DNA of 64,000 nucleotides from Aspidiotus rigidus (GCA_035079385.1 JAVHKY010000063.1:248001-312000); one strand, 5' to 3'; counted from the stretch's first letter, positions 34,315 through 45,842 are shown. Numbers and translations are program-made. Notes: a model not told the origin generated them from the letters alone.

Positions 34315-37300
34315 TATAGAGGTTTCGTAAGACCATTTTGTTGAAGGTGATTCTTTGTATTCGTTTTAGGAAGGCTTGATGATTTTTTAAAATTATTTCA
34401 GTGAGAAGGAGTCAAAGTTCGGGGACCAAGGCGATCACGACCCCCCTGATGATGATAATGGTAATAATGGTAAGTACTTTGTAATAGGTAGTAAGTAATT
34501 GATCTCCAACTATCTTAGATGAAATATTACTAGCCTACTGTGTTCCGGACCGTGTAAATAGAGTACATACCCTTTGAAATGAAACGCGGAGAGAAAGGGA
34601 AATAATGATAAGAATAGGTAATAAGACTGTGAGGTTAGTGAAATTTCCGTGATGAAGTTGGAGGTTGAAAAGCATAGGTAATTTTCATATTTTCGTTTTC
34701 AACTTGAATTAAAAAAATCAATTAACTCGCAACTGGATAACCGATGAATACGTAGGCCTACAGGGGCTAAAAATAAATTGTTCAATAAGTACTAGAATAA
34801 TGCTGTAGGTACTTGAGGTTCGCGTTATTTCAATAATGGCGAACAAAATGTGGTCAAACGGAGAATCAGGGGATATGCTGCAGTCGTGTAATGATTCAAG
34901 AACCTAGGCCTATCTAGATCTAGTTTAATTCGTAAGAACGTATCGTTCTCACGACCATCATTTTGTGTGGGTTGCATAGCATCAAACTCATAGAGAAAAT
35001 TAGTATAATAGCGAGCTTTATAAAAGCAACGGTTTGATTTTTGTATCCGCGTACACAAGTGTCCAAAAGTAGATAAGACATGTATGTTCTGGCCCTCTTA
35101 CTCGTTTGTTTAATTTTTTTGTGTTTTTTTTTTGATTTTGAAGATATTTTTAAAAAGTAAACAGAAGGTAAAAATGAGGTTAATTTTATGAAAAATGAGG
35201 ACAATTTATACAGCTAAATAGAAAATAAATAGCAGCTAAAATGAGGAAAAACAAGGTTAATTTAGAAAGGTAAATAAAAATTAAATAGGAGGTAAAAATG
35301 AGGAAAAACGAGGTTAATTTTATAAAAAATGTAAAAATGAGAGAAGTTCTGACCCTCTCACTCATTTCTTCAGAATTATGCCTATTCGAAATGGACATGT
35401 TCCGATCTCTACAAATACGCCGTTCGGAATGGTGAACTGCAGTTATGTTCCGAGCTCGGTCGCACACCTGATTCCATAGGTTTGGAAAAGATATATGTCA
35501 CCACCTCGTTTAGTATGGTAGAATCTTCTCCAAATTTTGAATTTAGATGCACTGGATTACATACCTACTTATTTTGATATACATGTACCTAATAAGCAAA
35601 AATTGATAAAATCTACCTTATAAGTAATGTTTGATTATCTATGATGAAATTAGGGGTCTATTACTTCGTATTTTAATTTTAGAAAAGGGTAAAGTTACAA
35701 AAAGAAAAAAAATTACTTATTTCAATAAGGAAAATGCCTATTTTAAGAGATTGAAAGAATTAAATTATTTACTCCTGTTGGTTCCCAAGAAAGGTATCAA
35801 TAAATCACGGAGATGTCCAAACGTATGTTTCTGCATTAGAGATGAAAAAAAAATTCAAATATAGTAGGTAAACAAAATTGTTTCAAACATGAAGTCGTGT
35901 TTTGTTTTGCATTTTCAACTTGACAAGAAGTTTTAGGAAGATAGCATGTATGTGAGTGGAATTATTTTTTGCATTTTTGCTCTGGAAATTAACACTTCCA
36001 TGAAAAAATATTTTTCTTCTTATAATTTTGATGAAATAGATTCAACACCATATTTTGTAAAAAGTTGTTTCTGTAGACTGATAGAAAATTAGAGGAGAAG
36101 TTACTTTGACTGTCTCCATTGTTTTTTAAAGGTGTTACTTTCAAAACAAGTGGCAAAAAATTGCTGCGCTCCATCTGAGAGACTATTTTAAGTATAAAAC
36201 TTCCTACCAAGTTAAAGATGTCAACATAAAATTATGTACTTAATTTTTGAAACTATGCATTAATACTGTAGGCCTACTTTTCGCTCTAGCTCAAAACTAT
36301 TGTACTGACTTTTATTTTGTCCCGTAATGATACTTTGTATTTGGTTTTGAATGCTTTCCCTCTTACTCATTAAATCCTTTTCTGATTCAATCAAGATGAT
36401 CCGCATTAACAATAGTTCATTTGTATCAAGTTTTGTAGCTGAAGGAAAGCTTTTCCACAATCGTGTAACGAAAAAGTCTCGTTTATCTAAGATAATATCA
36501 AAACTTCGAGCGCGGAAAGCACTTCAAAAAGCACATCGTCGTTTCGTCGTCAAAGAATGGAACGTTGAATGAAAAATGAAAATTATTAGTTATTCTATTA
36601 TTAAGTTATATTATTTATTAGGTATTATTCATGTTTTGCTCAACGCGTGAATCAATTATAAATTCTTTATTTTGATATAAAAGAGATTTCCGAATTGAGG
36701 AGATAAAAGAGGACAAGAAGTTAACGTATAAAGAAACCATAGTCTGTATCGAAAAATAACGCTAGTTTTTGTCTTCGCAAATAAATGTGTAATTTTTTCT
36801 CCCCTTTAAATTATAGATAGAAAAGAACTAGAAATTTCCTCTTTCTCTCCTCGATGTTATTATTATTTATGTAATTGGCTACTGTAATATATATTTGTTT
36901 CACTAATTTACGTTCTAAATTTTTCGGACTACAGCATGTCAGCTTAAAAAAGTCTTTTCGATTCATTTCTTTACCCTTGGTCGGGCGCTTTATCATTGTA
37001 GATATAGAAGAAAAAAATAGAATGGAGTAATCCTCTCGTCAGACGATGGAGGAGAGTGCATAAGACATCATTAGTTAGAGAGAAGAAATTATAACGTTTT
37101 ACAGAGAAACGATCAAGTATGTGTAATGTCAGACTTTCCCAATATACAGACTGAACTAGAAGGAGAGTTCGTTGCGTTTGTACTAGGAACGTCAGCTCTA
37201 GAGATACGAGGAACAGACTTTAGTAGTGAATTTGTGCAGTGATTTGAAAGCTTATATATAGAATTAAATTACACGTAGCTCAATGGTGTGACTTGATGGA

Positions 37301-39311
37301 AGGGTTCACCTATGATATTTTTAGAGTTAGAAATGAAGAAAAATGAAACAAAAAAATGATACAAAGTTTCAAAATTTTTTGAACGGTGGAGATATTGAGA
37401 GTGAAAAATTTGATTTTGTCTCCATTTGGAAACTACGTGAATACTCCCTTCCTTTGTCGAGAGGTGAAAAAATGGAGAAATCATTCATTAATTTAGAGAA
37501 ACGGGTATAACGAAGGAGGAAAAGTGAAAATGCTCATTATTTACTATGAAAAACATGAAAATAGACAGAGTGAAAAAATGCAAGATTTTGAAGATTTTAA
37601 GAGGTGTGAAAAATGGGGAAAATGATCATTTATTTGGAGAAATGAGTGAGAGGGTCAGAACTTCTCTCATTTTTACATTTTTTATAAAATTAACCTCGTT
37701 TTTCCTCATTTTTACCTCCTATTTAATTTTTATTTACCTTTCTAAATTAACCTTGTTTTTCCTCATTTTAGCTGCTATTTATTTTCTATTTAGCTGTATA
37801 AATTGTCCTCATTTTTCATAAAATTAACCTCATTTTTCCTCATTTTTACCTTCTGTTTACTTTTTAAAAATATCTTCAAAATCAAAAAAAAACACAAAAA
37901 AATTAAACAAACGAGTAAGAGGGCCAGAATACACATGTCTTATCTACTTCCAAATGGCACCTCTGAGGTGCTACACAGCGGGGAAAGAACGAGCTCTTAT
38001 AACGAACCTCTGAGTCTCACATACTCTTACATACACATCTATTTATTTGAATAAGTTATATTAATGATAAGCCCAAATCAGGAGTCAGTAAGGCGTGGAT
38101 TTTGGTAGCTCAAGACAGAAATATGTACTCGAATTTAATAAAATTCGTAGAGATTGCTTCTGAGTAGAACATAACGCTTTACAAAAATCAGGAAATAGCT
38201 TGTGGCGAAAAAAAAAATAGGCTGACCGCAACCCTAAAATGTTGAAAGAGGTTTACTTTGAACGCAATAGCCGCATTGTTGACAAGGATATCGATGCCAC
38301 CGTACGTACTCAACAAGTGATCACGAAATTTCACAACGTGTTCAGGAATAGTAATATCAAGCAAATGAAACTTTGGTTTGAAACCCATCTGTTAGGAGGA
38401 AAAATATCGCGTTATGTTCGTACCATACATATTTACATTGGTTTACGTTTCATATTCAAGTTCCCATTTTCGTTGAAAATTCTTTCAACAGGGAACAAAT
38501 AGGCCTACCTACCTAAACTTCTAATATGAACGGAAAAATAAATACTTAAATAGAAGACTCGTTAAGCTTCCTGTTTCCCAAATCTACGAATTGGATAGGG
38601 TGAAAATTGAGACGAATAAGAGAAAGCCATTTGAGGAAAAGAAAAATGATAACATTGTTGAATAATATTTTTTTCTGCGAGTCAAAGTCTTCCTCGTTTA
38701 ATGGGTACAACACGAGCCAGATAATTGCTTATTATCTTTCCATCACTATCACTACAGAATGGTATCAGCCTAATCGTTCCCTGGCTTGGTATTTGAGTGA
38801 GTTTACATACTTACCTACCTCAGCCAAAAATTTCCCCGGTTTTTTTTTTTTTCGCCCCTTCTTCTTAATAGCCTGAGACTAAGAGAAATGAAATATGAAG
38901 TTTATAAATAAAGATACCAAGAACAAGTAGAATATAAACTGTACAGCATTAGCGACGATGTATTGGTCATTAATGAAGTAACTTTGCACTGTTCATATCA
39001 ACTAATTCACTCACTTCATTGAGTTTCTTCACCGCTTCTAAACCTCGTCCTTCATCTCGAGAAGTGAGATACACATCACCCTTGAATTTTTCGCATAAGC
39101 CTTTAACGATAGCGAATCCAATACCCTTGTTAGCCCCAGTCACCTGAAAATATGAAAAATGTAAATTGGTATGTACTCGTTTCGTCTTTTTCATTCTCTT
39201 ATACCTAGACGACAATCAACTTACCACCGCAACTTTCTGAGCTGATGTTATTGACAGAAAGAACACGAGTGAATAGAATTTTATTTGAAAGAAATGTTCC
39301 AGTTTTCCCAT
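33496..39311 (-). CDS. Carbonyl-reductase-type short-chain dehydrogenase with signal peptide
   Basis: An NADPH-dependent SDR of the CBR1-like group, reducing aldehyde or ketone substrates; the substrate cannot be told from sequence. Six exons: 39225-39311, 39015-39143, 38257-38388, 33997-34235, 33692-33900 and 33496-33611, for 303 residues. The first exon encodes a hydrophobic leader (FYSLVFFLSITSA), so the protein probably enters the secretory pathway, unlike cytosolic CBR1. Seen: TGANKGIG cofactor loop (31-38), SRDEGRG, LDIT, NNAA at 109-112 (usually NNAG), TDPFEIQARETLRVNYF, VVNMSS with the catalytic Ser, AYAVSK with Tyr213 and Lys217, and HPGYVDTDM. Exons 2 and 5 have exactly the lengths of the matching exons of the paralogue at 41082-42937, with which it is head to head, start codons 1.8 kb apart. 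Intron 3 (34236-38256) contains a 2.9-kb foldback element. Confidence 0.93.
34271..34312. repeat. ATA/TAA microsatellite
   Basis: About 13-14 uninterrupted AAT-type trinucleotide units lie in intron 3 of the minus-strand carbonyl reductase, 35 bp from its exon 4 acceptor. Confidence 0.9.
35060..37957. mobile_element. 2.9-kb foldback element with about 310-bp inverted repeats
   Basis: The arms at about 35060-35370 and 37638-37957 are near-identical inverted copies: AAGTAGATAAGACATGT outside, GAGAGAAGTTCTGACCCTCT inside. Each arm contains three or four internal repeats of a GGTTAATTTTATAAAAAATG / AAAATGAGGAAAAACGAGG unit. In each arm an identical open frame appears but only as a by-product of the repeat. 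The 2.3-kb interior has short frames (36351-36572, 35631-35864) and no recognisable transposase. No clear target duplication was found. It lies wholly in intron 3 of the minus-strand carbonyl reductase. Confidence 0.85.
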
Positions 39312-41081
39312 AATTTGATGTTAACGTTGATACATGCGGAGTGAGACAAGCGAAGAAGTATGCACTGCACAGCATCAAGAAAGTATTCTAATCTCGAACT
39401 GCATTTTAACAATGCATGCTTTTGACAGTGCAGGCAGAAATTTTTTCCGAACTTCGCGCCAGAAAACGTAGAATTCCCTTAAGAGAATTACGGTGGATAA
39501 GACGTCAATGGAAAATTTTTGTGTATGGGGGGGGGGGGTAATTTTCCCAATTATCTTATGATTAGGCTTGAGTAACATTTTTGTCGACGTCATGAGAAAA
39601 AAAAAAGAATTGAAAGTTTTGCGGATTACATTAGGTTCTCGCAATTCAACTTCAAAATGAATTTCTCCCTTTGATTTTCGATCGCCATAACTTCTCAAAG
39701 TTAAAAACCATATTGTAGGCACGTACGAATCTCAGTTCTCTCTCTTTTCAATATAATTATATGTATTAAATTTTCTTTTATTTTCTTATCCAATTTTTCA
39801 CTTTGACTGCACTGAAAAAGGATTAGAATAAAGTTCGAAGTCGGGAGGGACCTGTTTCTGTAATCTTGTCTCATACTTGCATGGTTCTTTTTGTTCCGTT
39901 TTTCCGAGATCAATAGTTTCATAGCGACAAACTTTGATCCTCCCTCTCAAAAAAAAATGTGGAGGGACAAACCAAATTTCATGACAGTCTTTTCATTCCC
40001 ACATCCTTTATTTCGGTAGAAATTAAATCAGGTAAACAAATAATTTTCATCTTCATATGACGTCAAAAAATGACAGATTTGCAAAGAAGGGGACTACACT
40101 TTGACGTTTACATAGATTCTCCGTGACGTCACAGCACTGATACCTGTAAGTAAAAGTGCGTACCTCCCAAAAAACCATCAGCGTCCAGTAGTTTCACGAT
40201 TAGCGTAGGAATGACATAGAAGTATTTCGGTCATTCATTCGTGCTTGAAAAAAAAGAATGAAGTTGAAAATAAATAGAAAAGCCCAAAGATTATGAGTAT
40301 CAACTTTTTATTTTTTTCCCTGGGTAAGAAAACAAATTTTTCAACTCTTTACTCGCAAATTAAAAAATTTAGATCTCATGGGTAGCAAGGAATTTTTTAT
40401 ATTTAGCAATAGAAACCATACTACACAAAAGTTGCCGGTCTTATTTGTTTTTGCTTCTATCTTTTTTGACGAAAATAAATTATAGGAGTGTGGACGTCCA
40501 CAGTTATAAAAATACTTACTATTTAAGGAAAGGGGGAGATTATGAAACTACGAGAAACGCAAATATTTTTGCTCCTTTCCACTTAGGTTCGAACCTGGGT
40601 TTCCGTCGACAGGAGCATTCTCATTTCACTAATGAAATGAGTGATTCAAGCCTCTCTGAAAAAAAGAGAAATTTAAGCATTTTCTGCATCTGCAGTTTTG
40701 TATTGATCCCGTCTCTTGAAAGAGATATGAATTTGACATAACTGTAATGTATTTTAGAATCAGTTTACAATAAGAATTTTAGAATTTTTTTTAAAACTTA
40801 AATCAGTTAGCCTATATTGCAACAATCTACATCATAATTCGATGGGTTAGTTAGGTGTTGTACTGACGAATGCTTATTTCATAGCAAATAACTAACACTT
40901 ATTATCATGATAAGCCTACACCATTGAATTTTGTGTAATCATTAAACCTAGAAGGATCGATTTTCGCTGCTCTTTCGAAAATTCTTATTGAATGTAGTAG
41001 TAGGCTGCGATTTGATGAAATTACGTAGTACTCGAATTTTATTTTGTAGGCGACTGAAATAGTGTATGGATGTTCTAAGAA
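39312..41081. promoter_or_regulatory. Divergent spacer between the two carbonyl reductase genes
   Basis: This 1.77-kb spacer must contain the start regions of both head-to-head genes. I see no coding frame with recognisable features. A G10 run lies at about 39529-39538. No TATA box or shared motif near the two start codons could be defended by eye. Confidence 0.4.
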
Positions 41082-42937
41082 ATGACTCGTGATACAATAT
41101 CTATTGTTGTAAGTAAAATTCTAGAAATTTGTGTTCATCTACGGTTGTTATAGGGGCACATGTAGCCTATACATTGACATTTTTCAGGTACAAACATTTC
41201 TGGTCGTATCATCTATATCGACAGTTGGGCTTGCAACTCAGAAAATTGCTGTGGTAAGTTGACAAAATTGTCTGAGCCCATAGTTTTATAACTTATCGCT
41301 TATCGCGTGCGTCGATCTACCTGTAGGTGACTGGAGCAAATAAAGGTATTGGATATGCTATTGTAAAAGAATTATGTGCGAAATTCGACGGTGACGTATT
41401 CCTTACTTCGCGGGACGAAGCCGCGGGCCTAGCTGCAGTAAAAAGTCTTAATGAGGTAAGCCCGTTGATGCAAGAGATAGAAGAGTTTGATAATAATTTT
41501 GTGGCATTCTATACCTAATGTAGATCCTTACACCAGGGCCTCTCAATGTTATGTCACGTATTCTTTTCGAATTCTAATTTTCTGCGGACTTCCGTAATTT
41601 TGAAGAAAATTCTCATCTTCTTGTGTATACCCTGCTATATTTTCCTTGCCTTTCAGGGACCCCCGGTTGAGCAGCTCTTCTGGACGATGAATCATAGGGA
41701 CCTCATTTTATGTCGCACCTATTCAAACAAAGAACAATATGTATTTCGCAACTCATCATAGGATTTACTTACATGTTATTTTGTCTTAAAGTTGGGCTAT
41801 AAGCCGAAGTTCCATTTGCTCGACGTCACTGATAAAAAAAGTATTGAAAAATTACGAAATGATATTATATCCCGACGATATGGAGGACTTGATGTTTTAG
41901 TGAATAACGCCGGGATCATGTTTAAAGTAAGAATTTCTTCCTAAACTATAACTCGCTCGACAAAAAAATAATAATAAATATAATTCCTAATTTAGGAGAT
42001 AGGAACCATTGAAAAAGTATGTCAACTCTCAGAAACAATGAATAAAATGAAAGAGAAAAATTGAAATCATCATTAACTTAAATTGGGGATATGAAACGTT
42101 CTCTCGACTTCTTCGTCAAATGTATAAATAATAGAGCTTATCATGTGCATTTATGAGTAGGTAATATTCAAGTTTACTTGTAGGAAGGAATGGCTCGCGA
42201 AACTATGCAAGTTAATTATTTTGGTTTGCGCGATACTTGCGAAATTCTTTTTCCAATTTTGAAACCGAGAGCGCGCGTGGTGAATCTTTCTGGTTCAGTC
42301 AGCCATTTGAGCAATATTCCCGACAAAAATTTACGAAATATTCTCGCATCTTCCGATCTAACGGAAGAAAAGCTCAGCAACTTAATGACGTCATTCGTTG
42401 AGTAAGCATACTTGCGTAAAAAGTTAGGTACTGTTTATAATTTCTTTCTGACGAGGCATAGGTAAGTAATGAACCTTGCTGAAAGTACTTACACTTTACC
42501 TATTTTGATGCAACAGAGCTGCTGAAAATGGAACTCAAGTTGAAAAAGGATGGCCGAAGTGGGCGTACATTGTTTCCAAAGTAGGTGTTGCTTCTCTAAC
42601 TCGAATACAACAAAGGGAATTGAAAAAAGATTTAGATCGACCAAATATCCTGATAAACCATGTTCATCCTGGATATGTTAAAACTGACTTGAGCAATCAT
42701 AAAGGACGTTTTACCATTGAAGAGGGTAATGATTTTAAGGTGTCTTGATTTTTGACTTACTATGACCATTCTAATCAGGATAATACGATTTTTTGTGTTG
42801 ATCATATATATATAGGAGCTCAGACGCCCGTTTATCTCGCACTTCTCCCAGAGAATTGTACAAGTCCTCAAGGGGATTTTGTTTGGAATACAAAAGAAAT
42901 AATTGATTGGGTTAATGGTACCTTACCTAAAAATTGA
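41082..42937 (+). CDS. Carbonyl-reductase-type short-chain dehydrogenase, paralogue 2
   Basis: A CBR1-like NADPH-dependent SDR of 308 residues. Eight exons join in frame: 41082-41108, 41188-41253, 41327-41455, 41792-41926, 41996-42016, 42184-42401, 42517-42725 and 42816-42937. The leader (VQTFLVVSSISTVGLA) is hydrophobic and predicts a signal peptide or anchor. Seen: TGANKGIG (33-40), SRDEAAG, LLDVTD, NNAG (112-115), VNYFGLRD, VVNLSGS with the catalytic Ser, AYIVSK with Tyr216 and Lys220, HPGYVKTD, and TPVYLALLP near the end. The fifth exon is a 21-bp micro-exon. With it, the combined length 21+218 equals the single 239-bp exon of the minus-strand paralogue, which strongly supports it. The genes are clear duplicates, differing in leader sequence and exon structure. 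Confidence 0.93.
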
Positions 42938-43622
42938 CTGCAAAAATCATCAACTTCAAACATTTCATCAGAAAATATAAATGCAAACTAAAAAATACCG
43001 GTGCTTCACTCATATGTGATTGAGTCTTGTTTCCTTGTGTTGCCCATGATGTCAATTGTACCCACTTATTTATATATACTTGATATCAATCAGATGATAT
43101 TAAAATTAGATAGGTATATCTTACCAATGAGCTTTCTATAAGTATTTAAACTCGTTTATTAATTTCTTTTTTTCTGTGACAATCAATGTTTTTTCTTTTG
43201 CTTATCAAATTAAAAAAATTTTGGTGATAGGTCTACAGCGATTCATGTATATGTGGGATAGGGATATAGATGTAAGCCGCCATGGTTCAACACTGTTGAG
43301 CCAATTGTAAAACTATATAATTATAAACGCTGTCCTCCTTCAAAATTTTTTCAAGTTCTTGTCCTTTTAAAATTAGCATGTGGAAGTGGAGAGATAATAC
43401 CTTCATAACATCATTTTAATTTTCAAACAATGCTATAGCTCATCTTGTAAGAAATTGATTCCAACAAAATAAGGCTTAACAAAAATACGGCATCGCGTCA
43501 TTATGAGCCTTAGCTAGCCATCAGATCTGCTGTACAGAGTTTAATTGAAACATACATAATACAAAAGCAATGATCACCAGGATAAGGTCTTCCGCGCAAT
43601 TTGCTGTAAGTGTGTCTGTGTG

Positions 43623-43790
43623 TTATAGGGCTTTTACAATGTTTACATTTTTTATCAGTTTGCAGGACAAATAGCCTACCATGAGAGCAAGAAAGAGAGA
43701 ATGAGGGTGAAGTTATCATTCCGTCTTTCTTGCTCTCATTCAATTTGTCCTGCAACTGATAAAAATGTAAACATTGTAAAAGCCCTATAA
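43623..43790. mobile_element. Palindromic MITE, TTATAGGGCTTTTACAATG ends
   Basis: The arms (43623-43699 and about 43726-43790) pair along TTATAGGGCTTTTACAATGT, ATGTTTACATTT, GCAGGACAAA and TGAGAGCAAGAAAG, with a small indel in one arm. There is no coding capacity. First of six inverted-repeat elements in this intergenic region. Confidence 0.85.
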
Positions 43791-43854
43791 TAGTAATGAA
43801 GCTTTGTAATCACGCACAACTATTATCACAATCAAATGCATATGAGAACATATT

Positions 43855-44191
43855 TGTAAAAAGGGCCTCCGTCAAGCGGAGGCCCTTTTTGCGGAGACCA
43901 TGATTTTTAAACGTTTCAGTTCATTGCCGATTTTTTTTTTTTTTTTGTATGGGTTTTTTACCCACTCTGTAAGAAGAGCCTCCGCGTTCTCTCTTCTCTC
44001 CCGTTTCCTCTGAATTCAATATTCAACAGATTGACAATGTATTATTGCATCTTATAGAAAAAGAGTTGCTCTTCAATTTTTGTTCTTACAATTTTTTTGA
44101 TTGAACTTATTGTTATAAAGTTATATCCACTCAAAACTTCAAATTTGTTTTTCTATGTTAATATTTCCTTGCAGAGGCCCGCCTTCTTACA
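43855..44191. mobile_element. MITE, second copy of the 20.5-kb family
   Basis: The ends TGTAAAAAGGGCCTCCG and the complement of GGCCCGCCTTCTTACA are inverted. The interior words CCCTTTTTGCGGAGACC, a T-run, TAAGAAG and AAGAGTTGCTCTTCAATTTT occur in the same order as in 20528-20881. The left end carries an extra 14-bp perfect hairpin (43858-43890) followed by T5. Confidence 0.8.
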
Positions 44192-44369
44192 GAATACAGA
44201 TACGTCAATTATTTTGACGTAGGTACATGCATTGTGATGTACTGTATTTGAGGTTTAACATTATTTCTATAGTTTTTTGTTTTACCGTGGTTTTTCCATG
44301 AGAGTGTCTAGTTATGTAATACATTTCACCTACTAGCTAGCAACAGCTGATGCGCAGTTGTTAGGTTTA

Positions 44370-44573
44370 CTATAGTCCATTCCAGTTAAGAGTGTCAATA
44401 ATTCAAAAGGCGACCACAACGTGTGAGTTCTGGTGCGTCAATTTCACGGCCAATGAGAGACAAGAAGCGTCGTGCTGCTCGACGCTCTCAGTGCGAATTT
44501 TGCTACCCCCTTCATACGACTGATACCGCATTGCCTTCGATTTATTGACACTCTTAACTGGAATGGACTATAG
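44370..44573. mobile_element. MITE, TATAGTCCATTCCAGTTAAG ends
   Basis: About 30 bp at each end (TATAGTCCATTCCAGTTAAG, then AGTGTCAATAA) are perfect inverted copies; total length is 204 bp. The outermost CTATAG is self-complementary, which hides the exact TA target duplication. Interior GC is higher than the surroundings. Confidence 0.88.
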
Positions 44574-44780
44574 TGTAGAAATACGGACTCGTAATAATGA
44601 AAGAAACGCCATTAGAAAACTTTTATTAAGACTAAGACTTCTCTGAGAACATCAAAAGATGAAAGTGAGAAGGAAGAAGCTCATCAGCTTACACATGTCA
44701 TTATGTACTGTCTTGAGAAAAGGTTCTCAAGTTCATGTACTCAGCAGAGTGCGCTAGTGGTATACTTGCCATACTGCAGA

Positions 44781-45262
44781 GCACGGTACATTATAGAGGT
44801 ATTGACACGGTACATTATAGAGGTATTGACACGAACGTATATTAGCCGTGTTTGTTACTGTCGCCTGAGTTGTGTCAGTTGATATAATCTACGCTAGGAG
44901 CGTTGCAAGGTATTACTAAGCATGAAAACTACATGAATACTAGGTAATGTAAATTCATCAATTTTTAAAAATTCGTAGAGGAATCAGGTATTAACCTAAA
45001 AATCTGAAACCGGGTACGAATAGACAACTCACCATGCTCTACTTATTTAAAAAAAAATTATATTCTTAGGTGAATTTCTTCGCCTTTTACAATCCTCGAA
45101 AATTTCGTCAATTTTAGGGTACCTCCGGTAAGGTTCCGACACAGGTGGGGTGTGGAAGGTATTCAAACGATCGCTGCGAGCGTAGCGGAATTCCGTATGA
45201 ATTAACACAATTTGTGCGACAGAAATTTTTCGTTGTGTCAATACCTCTATAATCTACCGTGC
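44781..45262. mobile_element. MITE, GCACGGTA-ATTATAGAGGTATTGACAC ends
   Basis: The left end has ACGGTACATTATAGAGGTAT(TGACAC) twice in tandem (28-bp unit). The right end has one inverted copy, GTGTCAATACCTCTATAATC followed by TACCGTGC. Length is 482 bp with no coding capacity beyond a spurious frame. Confidence 0.8.
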
Positions 45263-45291
45263 TGCAGAGACTTGTAGAAGTGCGGCCTGAG

Positions 45292-45782
45292 TATAGATAC
45301 CTAAAAGAGACAAGATAGCTAACTTTGTAGTTCTAGTGTTCCACCGCACGCCAACACAGCGACACAGTATTCTTGGGCTAAATTAACATTGCGCTTATGG
45401 ATGTTTTTCAGTTTTCATCAATTATCTCGGAAACCGTTCATTTTTATGAAAAAATGAAGAGAACAAAATTTATTCCCCTTGTAATTTCCTATCAAATGAG
45501 ACCTACTTTGAATTTTTTTTTTTCAAAATATGAAATAGGTCTCATACGATAGGAAATTACAAGGGGAATAAATTTTGTTCTTTTCATTTTTTCGTAAAAA
45601 TAAACGGTTTCCGAGATAATTGATAAATACTGAAAACCGTCCATAAGCGCAATGTTAACTTAGCCCTACAATACAGTGGCGCTATCTCTCGGCACGTAAA
45701 TTAGCTCGACAAAAATCGGGTACCGGATTTTAACACAGCGCATATGGAGAGTTAGCTATCTTGTCTCTTTTAGGTATCTATA
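45292..45782. mobile_element. 491-bp foldback element with 8-bp target duplication
   Basis: The 8-bp repeat GGCCTGAG lies at 45284-45291 and 45783-45790. The ends TATAGATACCTAAAAGAGAC and complement are perfect for more than 30 bp. After a diverged stretch, the inner halves pair again over more than 100 bp (ATTATCTCGGAAACCGTT, AACAAAATTTATTCCCCTTG, TAGGAAATTAC in reverse). An 8-bp duplication suggests hAT, P-like or Merlin-type mobilisation. Confidence 0.92.
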
Positions 45783-45842
45783 GGCCTGAGATAGCCATAT
45801 GCATTGACTATATTCAATGCTATATATTACTTCGTAACCCAG

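Noticed and set aside
35186..35467. A 93-residue minus-strand frame and a near-identical plus-strand frame at 37546-37821, looking like a conserved hydrophobic protein.
   Set aside because: Both lie in the two arms of one inverted repeat and are hydrophobic only because of T-rich repeats. Identity follows from the DNA repeat, not from protein conservation.
40560..40620. GGTTCGAACCT resembling a tRNA B box.
   Set aside because: No matching A box, acceptor stem or anticodon arm could be built on either strand.
40445..40741. A 98-codon plus-strand frame between the two reductases.
   Set aside because: Low-complexity translation, no domain, no splice context and no similarity to the neighbouring genes.
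43858..43890. Bacterial-type intrinsic terminator.
   Set aside because: The structure is perfect, but the host is a eukaryote with spliced genes and the hairpin lies in a MITE end. It is kept only as a structural oddity.
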